A DNA stretch of 64,000 nt from Xanthomonas sontii (lineage in GTDB: Bacteria > Pseudomonadota > Gammaproteobacteria > Xanthomonadales > Xanthomonadaceae): NCBI RefSeq assembly GCF_040529055.1, contig NZ_CP132342.1:1734001-1798000 (forward strand), written 5' to 3'. Of this stretch, positions 36,027 through 44,115 are shown one piece after another (position 1 is the stretch's first letter; each line of letters opens with the position of its first letter). The position numbers and the translations under genes were made by a program. Below the pieces are notes generated by a model. That model searched no databases and was not told the origin of the DNA. It saw only the letters and a list, made by a program, of their open reading frames with translations.

Positions 36027-36769
36027 TAGCCCAGCGCCTGCCACACCTGGTGCAGGCCCAGTGCCAGCAAGGTCAGGAGGAACACGCGGCGGAACGCGCT
36101 GGCGGAGATGCGTTGGCGCAGCCGCGTGCCCAGCCACATGCCCACGGCAGTGGGCAGCAGCGCCAGCAACGACGGACCCAGCGCCTGGGTGGGGAATGCC
36201 CCGTGCGCGACGAGGGCTGCGGCCAGCGCAAGCGTGGCCGCGGCGAAGCAACTGCCGAGCGCGCGCATCAGCGCCTCCCGCGGCAGATCCAGCGCCACCA
36301 GATAGGGCAGCACCGGCAACACGAACACACCGGTGGCGCCGGTCAGCAATCCGGTCGCCAGGCCCACGGGTGGCCCAGCCCAGCGCGCCTGCGAGGGCGA
36401 CAGGCGTGCCTGCCACTGACTCAGCCCAAGCAGGGCATACAGCGCCAACAACGCGCCCAGACCGGCGCGCGTCAGCCGCGGGTCCGCGTCGGCGAGGACG
36501 CCGGCGCTGCCCCAGGTGCCGGCGACGATGCACGCCAGCAGCGGCCACAGTCGCCGCAGCAGCGCGCCGGTGCCTGCGCCCCAGGCTTGTTGCAGGTTGG
36601 TCAGTAGCGACGGTAGCGCCAGCAGCGCCGCGGCCTCGGTCGGCGTCAGCCAGAGTCCCAGCAGGCCCATCGCCACCGTCGGCAGGCCCATGCCGGCCAC
36701 GCCCTTGACGCCGCCGGCGAGCAGGAAGACCAGGGCGATCGGCAGCATGTGCGATGCGAGGGTGTCCAT
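36026..36769 (-). CDS. TSUP-family membrane permease (TauE/SafE-like)
   Basis: 247 residues from the ATG at 36769; an in-frame ATG at 36781 is also possible. About eight hydrophobic helices and the TSUP-type repeats LLAGGVKGVAGMGLPTVAMG and VGLATGLLTGATGVFVLPVLPYLV identify the family, whose members export or import sulfite, sulfonates and other organic anions. It is transcribed divergently from a LysR regulator 86 bp away, a common regulator-transporter pair. Its TAG stop (36028-36026) is contributed by the CTAG at the edge of the palindromic element, so the last codons may differ from the ancestral gene. Confidence 0.8.
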   Translation of the reverse strand: MDTLASHMLPIALVFLLAGGVKGVAGMGLPTVAMGLLGLWLTPTEAAALLALPSLLTNLQQAWGAGTGALLRRLWPLLACIVAGTWGSAGVLADADPRLTRAGLGALLALYALLGLSQWQARLSPSQARWAGPPVGLATGLLTGATGVFVLPVLPYLVALDLPREALMRALGSCFAAATLALAAALVAHGAFPTQALGPSLLALLPTAVGMWLGTRLRQRISASAFRRVFLLTLLALGLHQVWQALG

Positions 36770-36855
36770 GGCATCCAGCATCGGCGCGCCGCGGCAGCCG
36801 GACAATGCGCGAATGCTTCAGGCAGACTTCGGCAACGACGAAGGCGGGAGCATCG

Positions 36856-37755
36856 ATGCACCTGGATTTCACCGATCTGCGGCTGTTCCTGGCGGTGGCC
36901 GAGGCCGGCAGCATCACCGCCGGTGCCGATCGCGCGGCATTGTCGCTGGCCGCGGCCAGTGCACGCATCCGCGCGTTGGAGACGCAGCTTGGCGTCGCGC
37001 TGTTCGCGCGCGGCCCGCGCGGCGTCGGCCTCACCGCGGCCGGCACCGCGCTGCTGCGGCACGCGCGGCAGTTGCTGCGGCAGGCCGAGGCGATGCGCAG
37101 CGAACTGGGCGAGTATGCCGGCGGCCACCCGACCAGCGTGCGCCTGCTGGCCAATACCGCGGCGCTGTCGGAATGGTTACCGGAACTGCTGGCCGAGTTC
37201 CTGGTGGCGCACCCGCGCATCGATCTGGCGCTGCGCGAGCAGGGCAGCGTCGCCGCGGCCGATGCGCTGCGCGAGCAACGCGCCGACCTGGCGGTGATCG
37301 CCGATCACGCCGATCTGCAGGGCCTGCAAGCGTGCCCGTTTCGGCAGGATCGGCTGGTGCTGGTGGCCGCGGCCACGCATCCGCTGGCGCAGGCGCCGCA
37401 GTTGCGGTTCTCGGAGGTATGGCAGGCGCAGTTGCTCGGCCTGGCCGAGGACAGCGCACTGCAGCAGCATCTGCGGATCCATGCCACGCGTGCCGGTGGC
37501 CAGTTGCGCATCCGCGCGCAGGTGCACGGCATCGAACCGCTGTGCCGCATGCTGGCGCGCGGCGCCGGCGTGGCGATCCTGCCGCAGGCGGCGCTGGAGC
37601 GGGTCAGCGTGCGCGCGCAGTTGGTCGCGGTACCGCTGCAGGAGCCGTGGGCGCTGCGCCAGTTGTCGATCGTCTGGCGACCGACACCGGTGCCGTCGCC
37701 GCCAGTGCAGCAGGTCCTGGATTGGCTGTGTGCACATGCGGCGCCGGCGGCCTGA
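36856..37755 (+). CDS. LysR-family transcriptional regulator
   Basis: 299 residues from ATG 36856 with a GGGAG ribosome site. It has an N-terminal winged helix-turn-helix (LRLFLAVAEAGSITAGADRAALSLAAASARIRALE is the usual layout, residues about 7-41) and a C-terminal LysR substrate-binding domain starting near residue 90. It is divergent from the TSUP permease and therefore probably controls it. The ligand is unknown. Confidence 0.9.
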   Translation: MHLDFTDLRLFLAVAEAGSITAGADRAALSLAAASARIRALETQLGVALFARGPRGVGLTAAGTALLRHARQLLRQAEAMRSELGEYAGGHPTSVRLLANTAALSEWLPELLAEFLVAHPRIDLALREQGSVAAADALREQRADLAVIADHADLQGLQACPFRQDRLVLVAAATHPLAQAPQLRFSEVWQAQLLGLAEDSALQQHLRIHATRAGGQLRIRAQVHGIEPLCRMLARGAGVAILPQAALERVSVRAQLVAVPLQEPWALRQLSIVWRPTPVPSPPVQQVLDWLCAHAAPAA

Positions 37756-37890
37756 GGATCCGTCGGCTGGCGCACGACTGACGCCTCTGACGATGCGCTT
37801 GCGCAATGGTGCAGCGAGGCAGCGTTAACTGGCGGGCGCGGGCCTTGTTACGCTGTTCGGGATCGCTTGCGACGGCTGTTCCCCGGTGAC

Positions 37891-37976
37891 GCGTGTCGCG
37901 GCTGAAGTTGCTCCTGCGGACGCACGGCCCTCTGTCAGCGCAGTTGCTTGCTGTGGGAGGGACTTCAGTCCCGACT
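37891..37976. repeat. REP-like palindromes
   Basis: TGTCGCGGCTGAAGTTGCTC (about 37891-37910) and GTGGGAGGGACTTCAGTCCC (37954-37973) are inverted relatives of the copies at 4300-4515. The second contains the perfect hairpin GGGACT-TC-AGTCCC. Confidence 0.7.
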
Positions 37977-38166
37977 GCTACCGGAGCCGGATGCTTTTCG
38001 GTGCGAGATTGCGACGGAAGAACTGAGCGGATCGCGCGCTTCTGCGTTGGCCCTGCCGGAGGTGTTGCCTGTCTTGCAGCGCTCGATGTGGCCTTGGTCA
38101 GCCACGCCAAGGCCTTTGGCGTCATGCGCGTCGCGGCTGATACCGAACAGATAGGAACCGCTCCCG

Positions 38167-38200
38167 TTCGCGGGCCTGCGGTCCATACCGCAGGCCCGCG
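38167..38200. terminator. Possible hairpin terminator without T run
   Basis: CGCGGGCCTGCGGTCCATACCGCAGGCCCGCG-type symmetry: 13-bp complementary arms (GCGGGCCTGCGGT / ACCGCAGGCCCGC) around TCCAT. It lies just after the EEP gene on the minus strand. There is no T run, so rho-independent termination is uncertain. Confidence 0.45.
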
Positions 38201-38204
38201 CGCC

Positions 38205-39086
38205 TCACTGCGGCCAGGCGAACGTGGCGATCACCGGGAAATGGTCGGACGGCCAGTGACCCTGCGGCCGCGCGTCGAGCGTGGCGTAGTCGGTGGCCTT
38301 CAACCCGCGCGAGAGGATCCAGTCGATGCGCCGGTCGGGATGGCCGGTGAAATCGTGGAAGGTCGCTTCCGGGCCCTGCGGTTGCGCCACCTGCGTGCGC
38401 GCATCGGCCAGGCTGGCGGTGAGGGTGCGGTAGGTCGGCGAGTCCGGCACCGTGTTGAAGTCGCCGGTCAGCACCACCGGCACGTCCGCCGGCAGCGCCT
38501 TCAGCCGCGACACGATCAGCGCCGCGCCCTTGGCGCGCGCCGCTTCGTCCTCGTCGCGATAGGGCAGATGGGTGTCGAACAGGTAGAAGCGGCGGCCATC
38601 GCCGATGCGCTCGAACAGGCCCCAGTTGACCATGCGCGGCAGCGGATGGCCCCAGCTGATGCTGCCCATCACCTCCGGCGTGTCCGACAGCCAGAAGTGT
38701 CCCGAGTCCACCAGCTTCAGCGCGTGGCTGTCGTAGAACACGCCCATGCGTTCGCCGTCGTCCTTGCCGTCGCGGCTGGGGCCGAACCAGCGGTACTCCG
38801 GCAACTGCGCGGCCAGGTAGTCGGCCTGGCGTTGGACCAGTTCCTGGGTGCCGAACACATCCGGGTGCTGCGCGCGGATCAGCGCGGCCATCGCGCTGCG
38901 GCGCACGTCCCAGCGCTTGTCGCCGTCGGTATCGACCGGCACGCGGACGTTGAAGCTCATCACCTTGAGCGGGGCCGGCGCGGCGGGCGTTGCGGGCGTG
39001 CGCGCCTGCGCTGGCGCGATGCACGCGCTCAGCACCAGCAGCAGAGGAAGCGCGAGCTTGCGCGCGGACGACAGCGACAGCGACAT
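38205..39086 (-). CDS. Secreted endonuclease/exonuclease/phosphatase-family lipoprotein
   Basis: 293 residues from the ATG at 39086. A lipobox-like LSAC (Cys near 22) follows a hydrophobic stretch. The EEP fold shows its motifs in order: VMSFNVRV, TQELVQRQ (catalytic Glu), THLPY, LTGDFNTVPDS (Asp/Asn), and DWILSRG with terminal SDHFPV (His). Members are metal-dependent phosphodiesterases acting on nucleic acids, phosphoinositides or sphingomyelin; the substrate is not deducible. It lies 86 bp downstream of the galactanase gene on the same strand, so the two may be cotranscribed. Confidence 0.85.
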   Translation of the reverse strand: MSLSLSSARKLALPLLLVLSACIAPAQARTPATPAAPAPLKVMSFNVRVPVDTDGDKRWDVRRSAMAALIRAQHPDVFGTQELVQRQADYLAAQLPEYRWFGPSRDGKDDGERMGVFYDSHALKLVDSGHFWLSDTPEVMGSISWGHPLPRMVNWGLFERIGDGRRFYLFDTHLPYRDEDEAARAKGAALIVSRLKALPADVPVVLTGDFNTVPDSPTYRTLTASLADARTQVAQPQGPEATFHDFTGHPDRRIDWILSRGLKATDYATLDARPQGHWPSDHFPVIATFAWPQ

Positions 39087-39172
39087 GGCAGATCTCGACA
39101 GGAGCGGAGCACGCGATGGTGGCACGGCGGTGGTGTCGGTGACCACCGCGTGGCGCGCCTGCCGCGAGGTGC

Positions 39173-40171
39173 TCAGTTGAACGCCGACAGCGCCTGGGTC
39201 AGTTTCCCGTTGTTGTCGACCGCGCCCATCGTGTAGCCCTGCCAGCCCGGATACGCGTCGGGTTCCCAATAGAACACGCCCAGGCCGCGGCTGCCGAGTG
39301 CGCGGGTCTTGCTCAGCAGATCGGCCAACATCGCGCGGGTGGTCGCGGCCTGCTGCCAGTCCATGCCGACCTCGCTGACGATCACGTCCGACCCGTAGCG
39401 CGCCACCATGTCCTGCATGTTGCTGGCGATCTGGGTGTTGGCGCTCTGCCAGGCATTGGGGGACGGGTAGTGCGACATGCCGATCACGTCCCACTTGCCG
39501 CCGGCCGACTTGAGGCTGTCGAAGAACCAGCGGAAGGTCGCGTTGTCGTGGCCGTTGGCCAGGTGCACGATCACCTTGGCGTTGGGATAGACCAACTTGC
39601 TGGCGTTGTAGCCGCTGTTGATCAGTTGCGCGAGGTTGCCGAAGTTGGGCGTCTTGCCGTCCGGCCACAGCATGCCGCTGTTGATCTCGTTGCCCACCTG
39701 CACCCAGCTCACGTCGATGCCGTTGGACTTGAGATAGGACAGGATGCCGCTGGTGTGCGCATACACGTCCTTCACCAGGGTCGCGAAGTCGTGGTTGTTC
39801 CAAGCCGCCGGCTTGGTCTGCTTGCCGGGATCGGCCCAGCTGTCGCTGTAGTGGAAGTCGATCATGATGCGCATGCCCTGCGCCTTCGCGCGCTTGGCCA
39901 TGTTCAACGTGTCGGCACCGTCGTTCCAGCCGCCCTGCGGATTGACCCACACGCGCAGCCGGATCGCGTTGACCCCGGTGCCCTTGAGCAGCGCGAAGAA
40001 ATCGGTGGTGGCGCCGGAGGCGTTGCGGAATACGCGACCGCTGCTCTCCTGCTGATCGATCCAACTGACATCGGCACCCTTGGCGAAGGTCTGCGCCATG
40101 GCCGGCGCACACAGACAGGCGAGCAACAACACCAGCAGCCAGGCGGACACGCGCTTGCTCGATCGGTTCAT
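39173..40171 (-). CDS. Secreted arabinogalactan endo-beta-1,4-galactanase (GH53)
   Basis: 332 residues from the ATG at 40171. A signal peptide ends at PAMA|QTF. The (beta/alpha)8 barrel shows GH53 landmarks: KGADVSWIDQQE, the RLRVWVNPQGG strand, IDFHYSDSWADP, the acid/base Glu in VGNEINSG, and the nucleophile Glu in VSEVGMDW. It hydrolyses beta-1,4-galactan side chains of type I arabinogalactan and pectin. The motifs are complete and the length is typical. With the GH28 gene and the expansin it forms a dispersed plant cell-wall toolkit. Confidence 0.95.
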   Translation of the reverse strand: MNRSSKRVSAWLLVLLLACLCAPAMAQTFAKGADVSWIDQQESSGRVFRNASGATTDFFALLKGTGVNAIRLRVWVNPQGGWNDGADTLNMAKRAKAQGMRIMIDFHYSDSWADPGKQTKPAAWNNHDFATLVKDVYAHTSGILSYLKSNGIDVSWVQVGNEINSGMLWPDGKTPNFGNLAQLINSGYNASKLVYPNAKVIVHLANGHDNATFRWFFDSLKSAGGKWDVIGMSHYPSPNAWQSANTQIASNMQDMVARYGSDVIVSEVGMDWQQAATTRAMLADLLSKTRALGSRGLGVFYWEPDAYPGWQGYTMGAVDNNGKLTQALSAFN

Positions 40172-40379
40172 GCGATTCTCGCGATGATGGGAGGAGGGAA
40201 GGGGGGCGTCATGCGGCCCCGAGGAGTGGGCGCAGCGACGTGCCGGGCCGTCCCCCCGCGGCCGCGGCGCGCACGAGGCTAGCGCGATCGTCACGGCGAC
40301 GCGCGCTGCACTGCAGCGGTGCTGTCGCGACGTCCGCAAGCGCTGTCTGGATGGCCGATGAATCTGCGCGGTACGTCAC

Positions 40380-40407
40380 TTGACGCGATGCGGCATCGGC
40401 GTAGCAT
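40380..40407 (+). promoter_or_regulatory. Sigma-70 promoter of the nadM-nadV operon
   Basis: TTGACG (40380-40385), a 16-bp spacer and TAGCAT (40402-40407). The predicted start near 40414 leaves a leader of about 50 nt. The upstream 200 bp back to the GH53 gene contains no other feature that I can support. Confidence 0.6.
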
Positions 40408-40463
40408 TCCGCTCACGCCAAGGGACAGACCCGCGGCGATCCACCCAACCGTGAGGGATGCTC

Positions 40464-41513
40464 ATGGAGTTCGACTATCTGGTGTTCATCGGGCGCTTCG
40501 AGCCCTTCCACAACGGCCACGCCGCCGTTGCCCGCCACGCCCTCGCACGTGGTCAGAAACTCATCTTCCTGATCGGCTCGGCCGAGACCCCTCGTACCAT
40601 CCGCAATCCCTGGACCGTTGCTGAGCGCAGCGTGATGATCCAGGCCGCGCTGGAAGGCGCCGGCGAGCGCTTGATCCTGCGGCCGTTGCGCGACCATCTG
40701 TACAACGAAAGCCAGTGGATCGCCGCGGTGCAGTCCACGGTGGCCGAGGCGGTGCGCAGCGACGGCGGCAGCGCCGAGGCGCGGATCGGCCTGATCGGCA
40801 TGGACAAGGACGCCAGCAGCTATTACCTGCGCGAATTCCCGCAGTGGCCGCTGGTCGACGTGCAGCACACCGAGACGCTGTCGGCGACCGAGCTGCGCCG
40901 TTACCTGTTCGAGGCCGGCAGCATCGATTTCCACGGCGCGCTGCTGATGCTGCGCGGCAACGTGCCGACGCCGGTGTTCGACATGCTCGAGGCGTTCCGC
41001 AAGAACTCGCCCTCGTATGCCGAACTGCTCGCCGAGTACCAGTTCATCGAGCAGTACCGCGCCGCCTGGAAGGAGGCGCCGTATCCGCCGACCTTCGTCA
41101 CCGCCGATGCGGTAGTGGTGCATTCCGGGCACGTGCTGCTGGTGCGCCGCCGCGCGGCGCCGGGCAAGGGCCTGTGGGCGCTGCCCGGCGGCTTCGTCGG
41201 CCAGCACGAGAGCATCCTCGACGCCTGCCTGCGCGAACTGCGCGAGGAGACCCGGCTGAAGATTCCGGTGCCGGTGCTCAAGGGCTCGCTGAAGAACCGC
41301 CACGTGTTCGACCACCCCGAGCGCAGCCTGCGCGGGCGCACCATCACCCACGCCTTCCACTTCGAGTTCGTGTTCGGCGAACTGCCCGAGGTGCGCGGCG
41401 GCGACGACGCCGACAAGGCGCGCTGGGTGCCGGTCAGCGAAGTGCTGGGCATGGGTCCGAAACTGTTCGAAGACCATCTGCACCTGCTCGAATTCTTCCT
41501 CGGCCGCGGCTGA
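40464..41513 (+). CDS. nadM: Bifunctional nicotinamide-nucleotide adenylyltransferase/Nudix hydrolase
   Basis: 349 residues. The ATG at 40464 is preferred over 40458 because GAGGG lies at a normal distance. N-terminal NadM-type NMNAT domain (about 1-180): FIGRFEPFHNGH with the HxGH nucleotidyltransferase motif and the C-terminal LSATELRRYLF. C-terminal Nudix domain (about 205-345) with the box GGFVGQHESILDACLREL continuing into REET; the usual Gly near the box end is Arg. NadM-Nudix fusions such as the Synechocystis and Francisella enzymes make NAD from NMN and ATP and hydrolyse ADP-ribose. It is the first gene of a four-gene unit with nadV 61 bp downstream. Confidence 0.95.
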   Translation: MEFDYLVFIGRFEPFHNGHAAVARHALARGQKLIFLIGSAETPRTIRNPWTVAERSVMIQAALEGAGERLILRPLRDHLYNESQWIAAVQSTVAEAVRSDGGSAEARIGLIGMDKDASSYYLREFPQWPLVDVQHTETLSATELRRYLFEAGSIDFHGALLMLRGNVPTPVFDMLEAFRKNSPSYAELLAEYQFIEQYRAAWKEAPYPPTFVTADAVVVHSGHVLLVRRRAAPGKGLWALPGGFVGQHESILDACLRELREETRLKIPVPVLKGSLKNRHVFDHPERSLRGRTITHAFHFEFVFGELPEVRGGDDADKARWVPVSEVLGMGPKLFEDHLHLLEFFLGRG

Positions 41514-41574
41514 CGCGGCCTTCCCGGCCGGCGGACAGACCGCCGGCTTTCCCAGACGCGAAGGAGCTTCCGTC

Positions 41575-42999
41575 ATGCAATGCCTGAACAACCTGCTGCT
41601 CAACACCGACAGCTACAAGGCCAGCCACTGGCTGCAGTACCCGCCCGGCACCGACGCCACGTTCTTCTACGTGGAATCGCGCGGCGGCGTCTACGACCGC
41701 ACCGTGTTCTTCGGTCTGCAGTCGATCCTCAAGGAGGCGCTGGGCCGCCCCGTCACCCATGCCGACATCGACGAGGCGCGCGACCTGTTCGCCGCGCACG
41801 GCGAGCCGTTCAACGAAGCGGGCTGGCGCGACATCGTCGACCGCCTCGGCGGCCAGTTGCCGATCCGCATCCGCGCCGTGCCCGAGGGCAGTGTGGTGCC
41901 GACCCACAATGCGCTGATGACCATCGAGTCCACCGACGCGCAGGCCTACTGGGTGCCTTCGTACCTGGAGACGCTGCTGCTGCGCATCTGGTATCCGGTG
42001 ACCGTGGCCACGGTGAGCTGGCACGCCAAGCAGACCCTGCGCCAGTTCCTGGAGCGCACCAGCGACGATCCGGACGGGCAGTTGCCGTTCAAGCTGCACG
42101 ACTTCGGCGCGCGCGGTGTGTCCAGCCTGGAATCGGCGGCGATCGGCGGCGCGGCGCACCTGGTCAACTTCCTCGGCACCGACACCGTGTCCGGGCTGTT
42201 GCTGGCGCGCGCGCACTACCACGAGCCGATGGCCGGCTATTCGATCCCCGCCGCCGAGCACAGCACCATCACCAGTTGGGGCCGCGAGCGCGAGGTCGAT
42301 GCGTACCGCAACATGCTCAAGCAGTTCGGCAAGCCCGGCGGCGTGGTCGCGGTGGTGTCGGACAGCTACGACATCTTCCACGCGATCCGCGAGCACTGGG
42401 GCACCACGCTGCGCGAGGAGGTGATCGCCTCCGGCGCTACCGTGGTGATCCGCCCGGACTCCGGCGATCCGGTGGCGGTGGTGCACCAGTGCCTGGAACT
42501 GCTCGACGAGGCCTTCGGCCATAGCGTCAACGGCAAGGGCTACAAGGTGCTCAACCACGTGCGGGTGATCCAGGGCGACGGGGTCAACCCGACCAGCATC
42601 CGCGCGATCCTGGAGCGCATCACCAGTGCCGGCTACGCCGCCGACAATCTGGCCTTCGGCATGGGCGGCGCGTTGCTGCAACGGCTCGACCGCGATACCC
42701 AGAAGTTCGCGTTGAAGTGCTCGGCCGCGCGCGTCGATGGCCGCTGGATCGACGTGTACAAGGATCCGGTCACCGACAAGGGCAAGCTCAGCAAGCGCGG
42801 GCGCATGCGCCTGCTGCGGCACCGCGAGTACGGCAGCTACCGCACCGGGCCGGTGGCGGCCGATGCCGTCTCTGCCGAGGCGGTGGCCGGTCCGGCCGGC
42901 TACGACGATGCGATGGTCACCGTGTGGGAGAACGGCCGCCTGCTGCACGACTGGACCTTCGCCGAGGTGCGCGAGCGCGCGAACGCGGCGCGCCTGTAG
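41575..42999 (+). CDS. nadV: Nicotinamide phosphoribosyltransferase (NAMPT type)
   Basis: 474 residues, matching NAMPT. Key features are the N-terminal NTDSYKASHWLQYPPG, RGVSSLESAAIGG, the phosphorylated His229 in EHSTITSWG, the nicotinamide/PRPP-site Asp295 in IRPDSGDP, and GFGMGG-like AFGMGGALLQ. A GAAGGAG ribosome site precedes the ATG. It converts nicotinamide and PRPP to NMN, which NadM then adenylates, so the two genes constitute a complete two-step NAD salvage pathway that bypasses deamidation. The next gene starts 9 bp after the stop. Confidence 0.96.
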   Translation: MQCLNNLLLNTDSYKASHWLQYPPGTDATFFYVESRGGVYDRTVFFGLQSILKEALGRPVTHADIDEARDLFAAHGEPFNEAGWRDIVDRLGGQLPIRIRAVPEGSVVPTHNALMTIESTDAQAYWVPSYLETLLLRIWYPVTVATVSWHAKQTLRQFLERTSDDPDGQLPFKLHDFGARGVSSLESAAIGGAAHLVNFLGTDTVSGLLLARAHYHEPMAGYSIPAAEHSTITSWGREREVDAYRNMLKQFGKPGGVVAVVSDSYDIFHAIREHWGTTLREEVIASGATVVIRPDSGDPVAVVHQCLELLDEAFGHSVNGKGYKVLNHVRVIQGDGVNPTSIRAILERITSAGYAADNLAFGMGGALLQRLDRDTQKFALKCSAARVDGRWIDVYKDPVTDKGKLSKRGRMRLLRHREYGSYRTGPVAADAVSAEAVAGPAGYDDAMVTVWENGRLLHDWTFAEVRERANAARL

Positions 43000-43008
43000 G
43001 AGGCGGTC

Positions 43009-44115
43009 ATGCATGCGTCCCAGTCGAGTCAGCCGCCGTTGAGCGGCGGCTCGCCGCTGTTCGCCGCGCTGCGCGCCAGCACCCCGCACCTGGAATGGCG
43101 GGTGCCGGCCGTTGCCGATGCGTCGCGCTGGCGCCAGCAGCGCATCGGCGCACGCGACTACCGCGTCGCGCAGCCGGTGACCTTCACCCCTTACGCGTCG
43201 GTGCGGCCATGTTCGGCGCGCTGCCGTTTCTGCTCGGAGACCCTGCGGCCGCAGGCCGGCGGCACCGCCGCGGCCAGCCTGCGGCCGCCGCCGGACTACT
43301 TCGCGCAACTGCGTCAGGCATTGGCGCAGTTGCGCGGACTGCCGCTGTCGCATTCGCTGTCGGGGCTGGAGATGACCGACGACGAACACTGGTTCGTGGA
43401 GTTGCTGCAGACCCTGGGTGCGGCCGAGCGCGAGGGCCTGCTGGTCGAACAGCGGGTGCTGTACAGCAACGGCGCTGGTTTCGCCCGCGGCCACGGCGAG
43501 GTCTTGCTGCAGGCGTTGCAGTGCTTCGGTCTGTCGTGGATCGAGCTGTCGCGGCACCATCCGCAGCAGGCGCAGAACGATGCGATCATGCGTTTCCGCC
43601 CCGGCGAGGCGATCGCCGATGCGGAGGTGTTCGTCGCCACTGCGCAACGCATCGCCGAAGCGCTGCCGTTGCGCCTGGTGTGCATCCTGCAGCACGGCGG
43701 CATCGCCGATGCCGACGGCGTCGCGGCCTACCTGGACTGGGCGCGCGCCTGCGGGGCGCGCACGGTGATCTTCCGCGAATTCTCCCGGCTCGGCGACGGC
43801 TACCGCGATGGCGGCACCGCACGCTATCTGACGCAGGCGCGGGTCGCGGTGGAGCAGGTGCTCGGCGCCTGCATGGCCGCGCCGTGGTGGCGCGAATTGC
43901 AGCCGCTGCAGATCACCGAGGGCTACTACTTCTGGAACCTGCGCCTGGCCACCGCCGACGGCATGGAGGTGGTGTTCGAGACCTCCGACTACGGGGCGAT
44001 GCACGCGCGCCACGACAGCGGTGACATCTACAAGCTGGTGTTCTTCGCCGACGGCCGGCTGTGCGCCGGCTGGCAGCCGGACCGCGATCTGCTGTGGCGG
44101 GCGTCGCATGGATAG
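43009..44115 (+). CDS. Radical SAM protein of unknown function in the NAD-salvage operon
   Basis: 368 residues. The 4Fe-4S motif CSARCRFC (Cys68, Cys72, Cys75) defines a radical SAM enzyme. It is followed by a GLEMTDDE segment in the place of the GGE/GGEP motif, a VLYSNGAGF strand and barrel-like repeats to about 280. The C-terminal 70 residues (YYFWNLRLATADGMEVVFETSDYG, then YKLVFFADGRLCAGW) form an extra domain with no further cysteine cluster. I cannot assign a substrate. The AGGAGG ribosome site lies inside the nadV stop region, and its own stop overlaps the next ATG by 8 bp, so it is tightly coupled to both neighbours. Confidence 0.8.
   Translation: MHASQSSQPPLSGGSPLFAALRASTPHLEWRVPAVADASRWRQQRIGARDYRVAQPVTFTPYASVRPCSARCRFCSETLRPQAGGTAAASLRPPPDYFAQLRQALAQLRGLPLSHSLSGLEMTDDEHWFVELLQTLGAAEREGLLVEQRVLYSNGAGFARGHGEVLLQALQCFGLSWIELSRHHPQQAQNDAIMRFRPGEAIADAEVFVATAQRIAEALPLRLVCILQHGGIADADGVAAYLDWARACGARTVIFREFSRLGDGYRDGGTARYLTQARVAVEQVLGACMAAPWWRELQPLQITEGYYFWNLRLATADGMEVVFETSDYGAMHARHDSGDIYKLVFFADGRLCAGWQPDRDLLWRASHG

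Larger units (their letters stand above)
37756..38204. other. Intergenic region with REP copies
   Basis: The region lies between the convergent LysR and EEP genes. It holds two REP-like palindromes (annotated) and otherwise about 230 bp (37977-38204) in which I see no gene, promoter or terminator with a T run. A GC-rich inverted repeat near 38167-38200 (GCGGGCCTGCGG...CCGCAGGCCCGCG) could end the EEP transcript. Confidence 0.5.
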
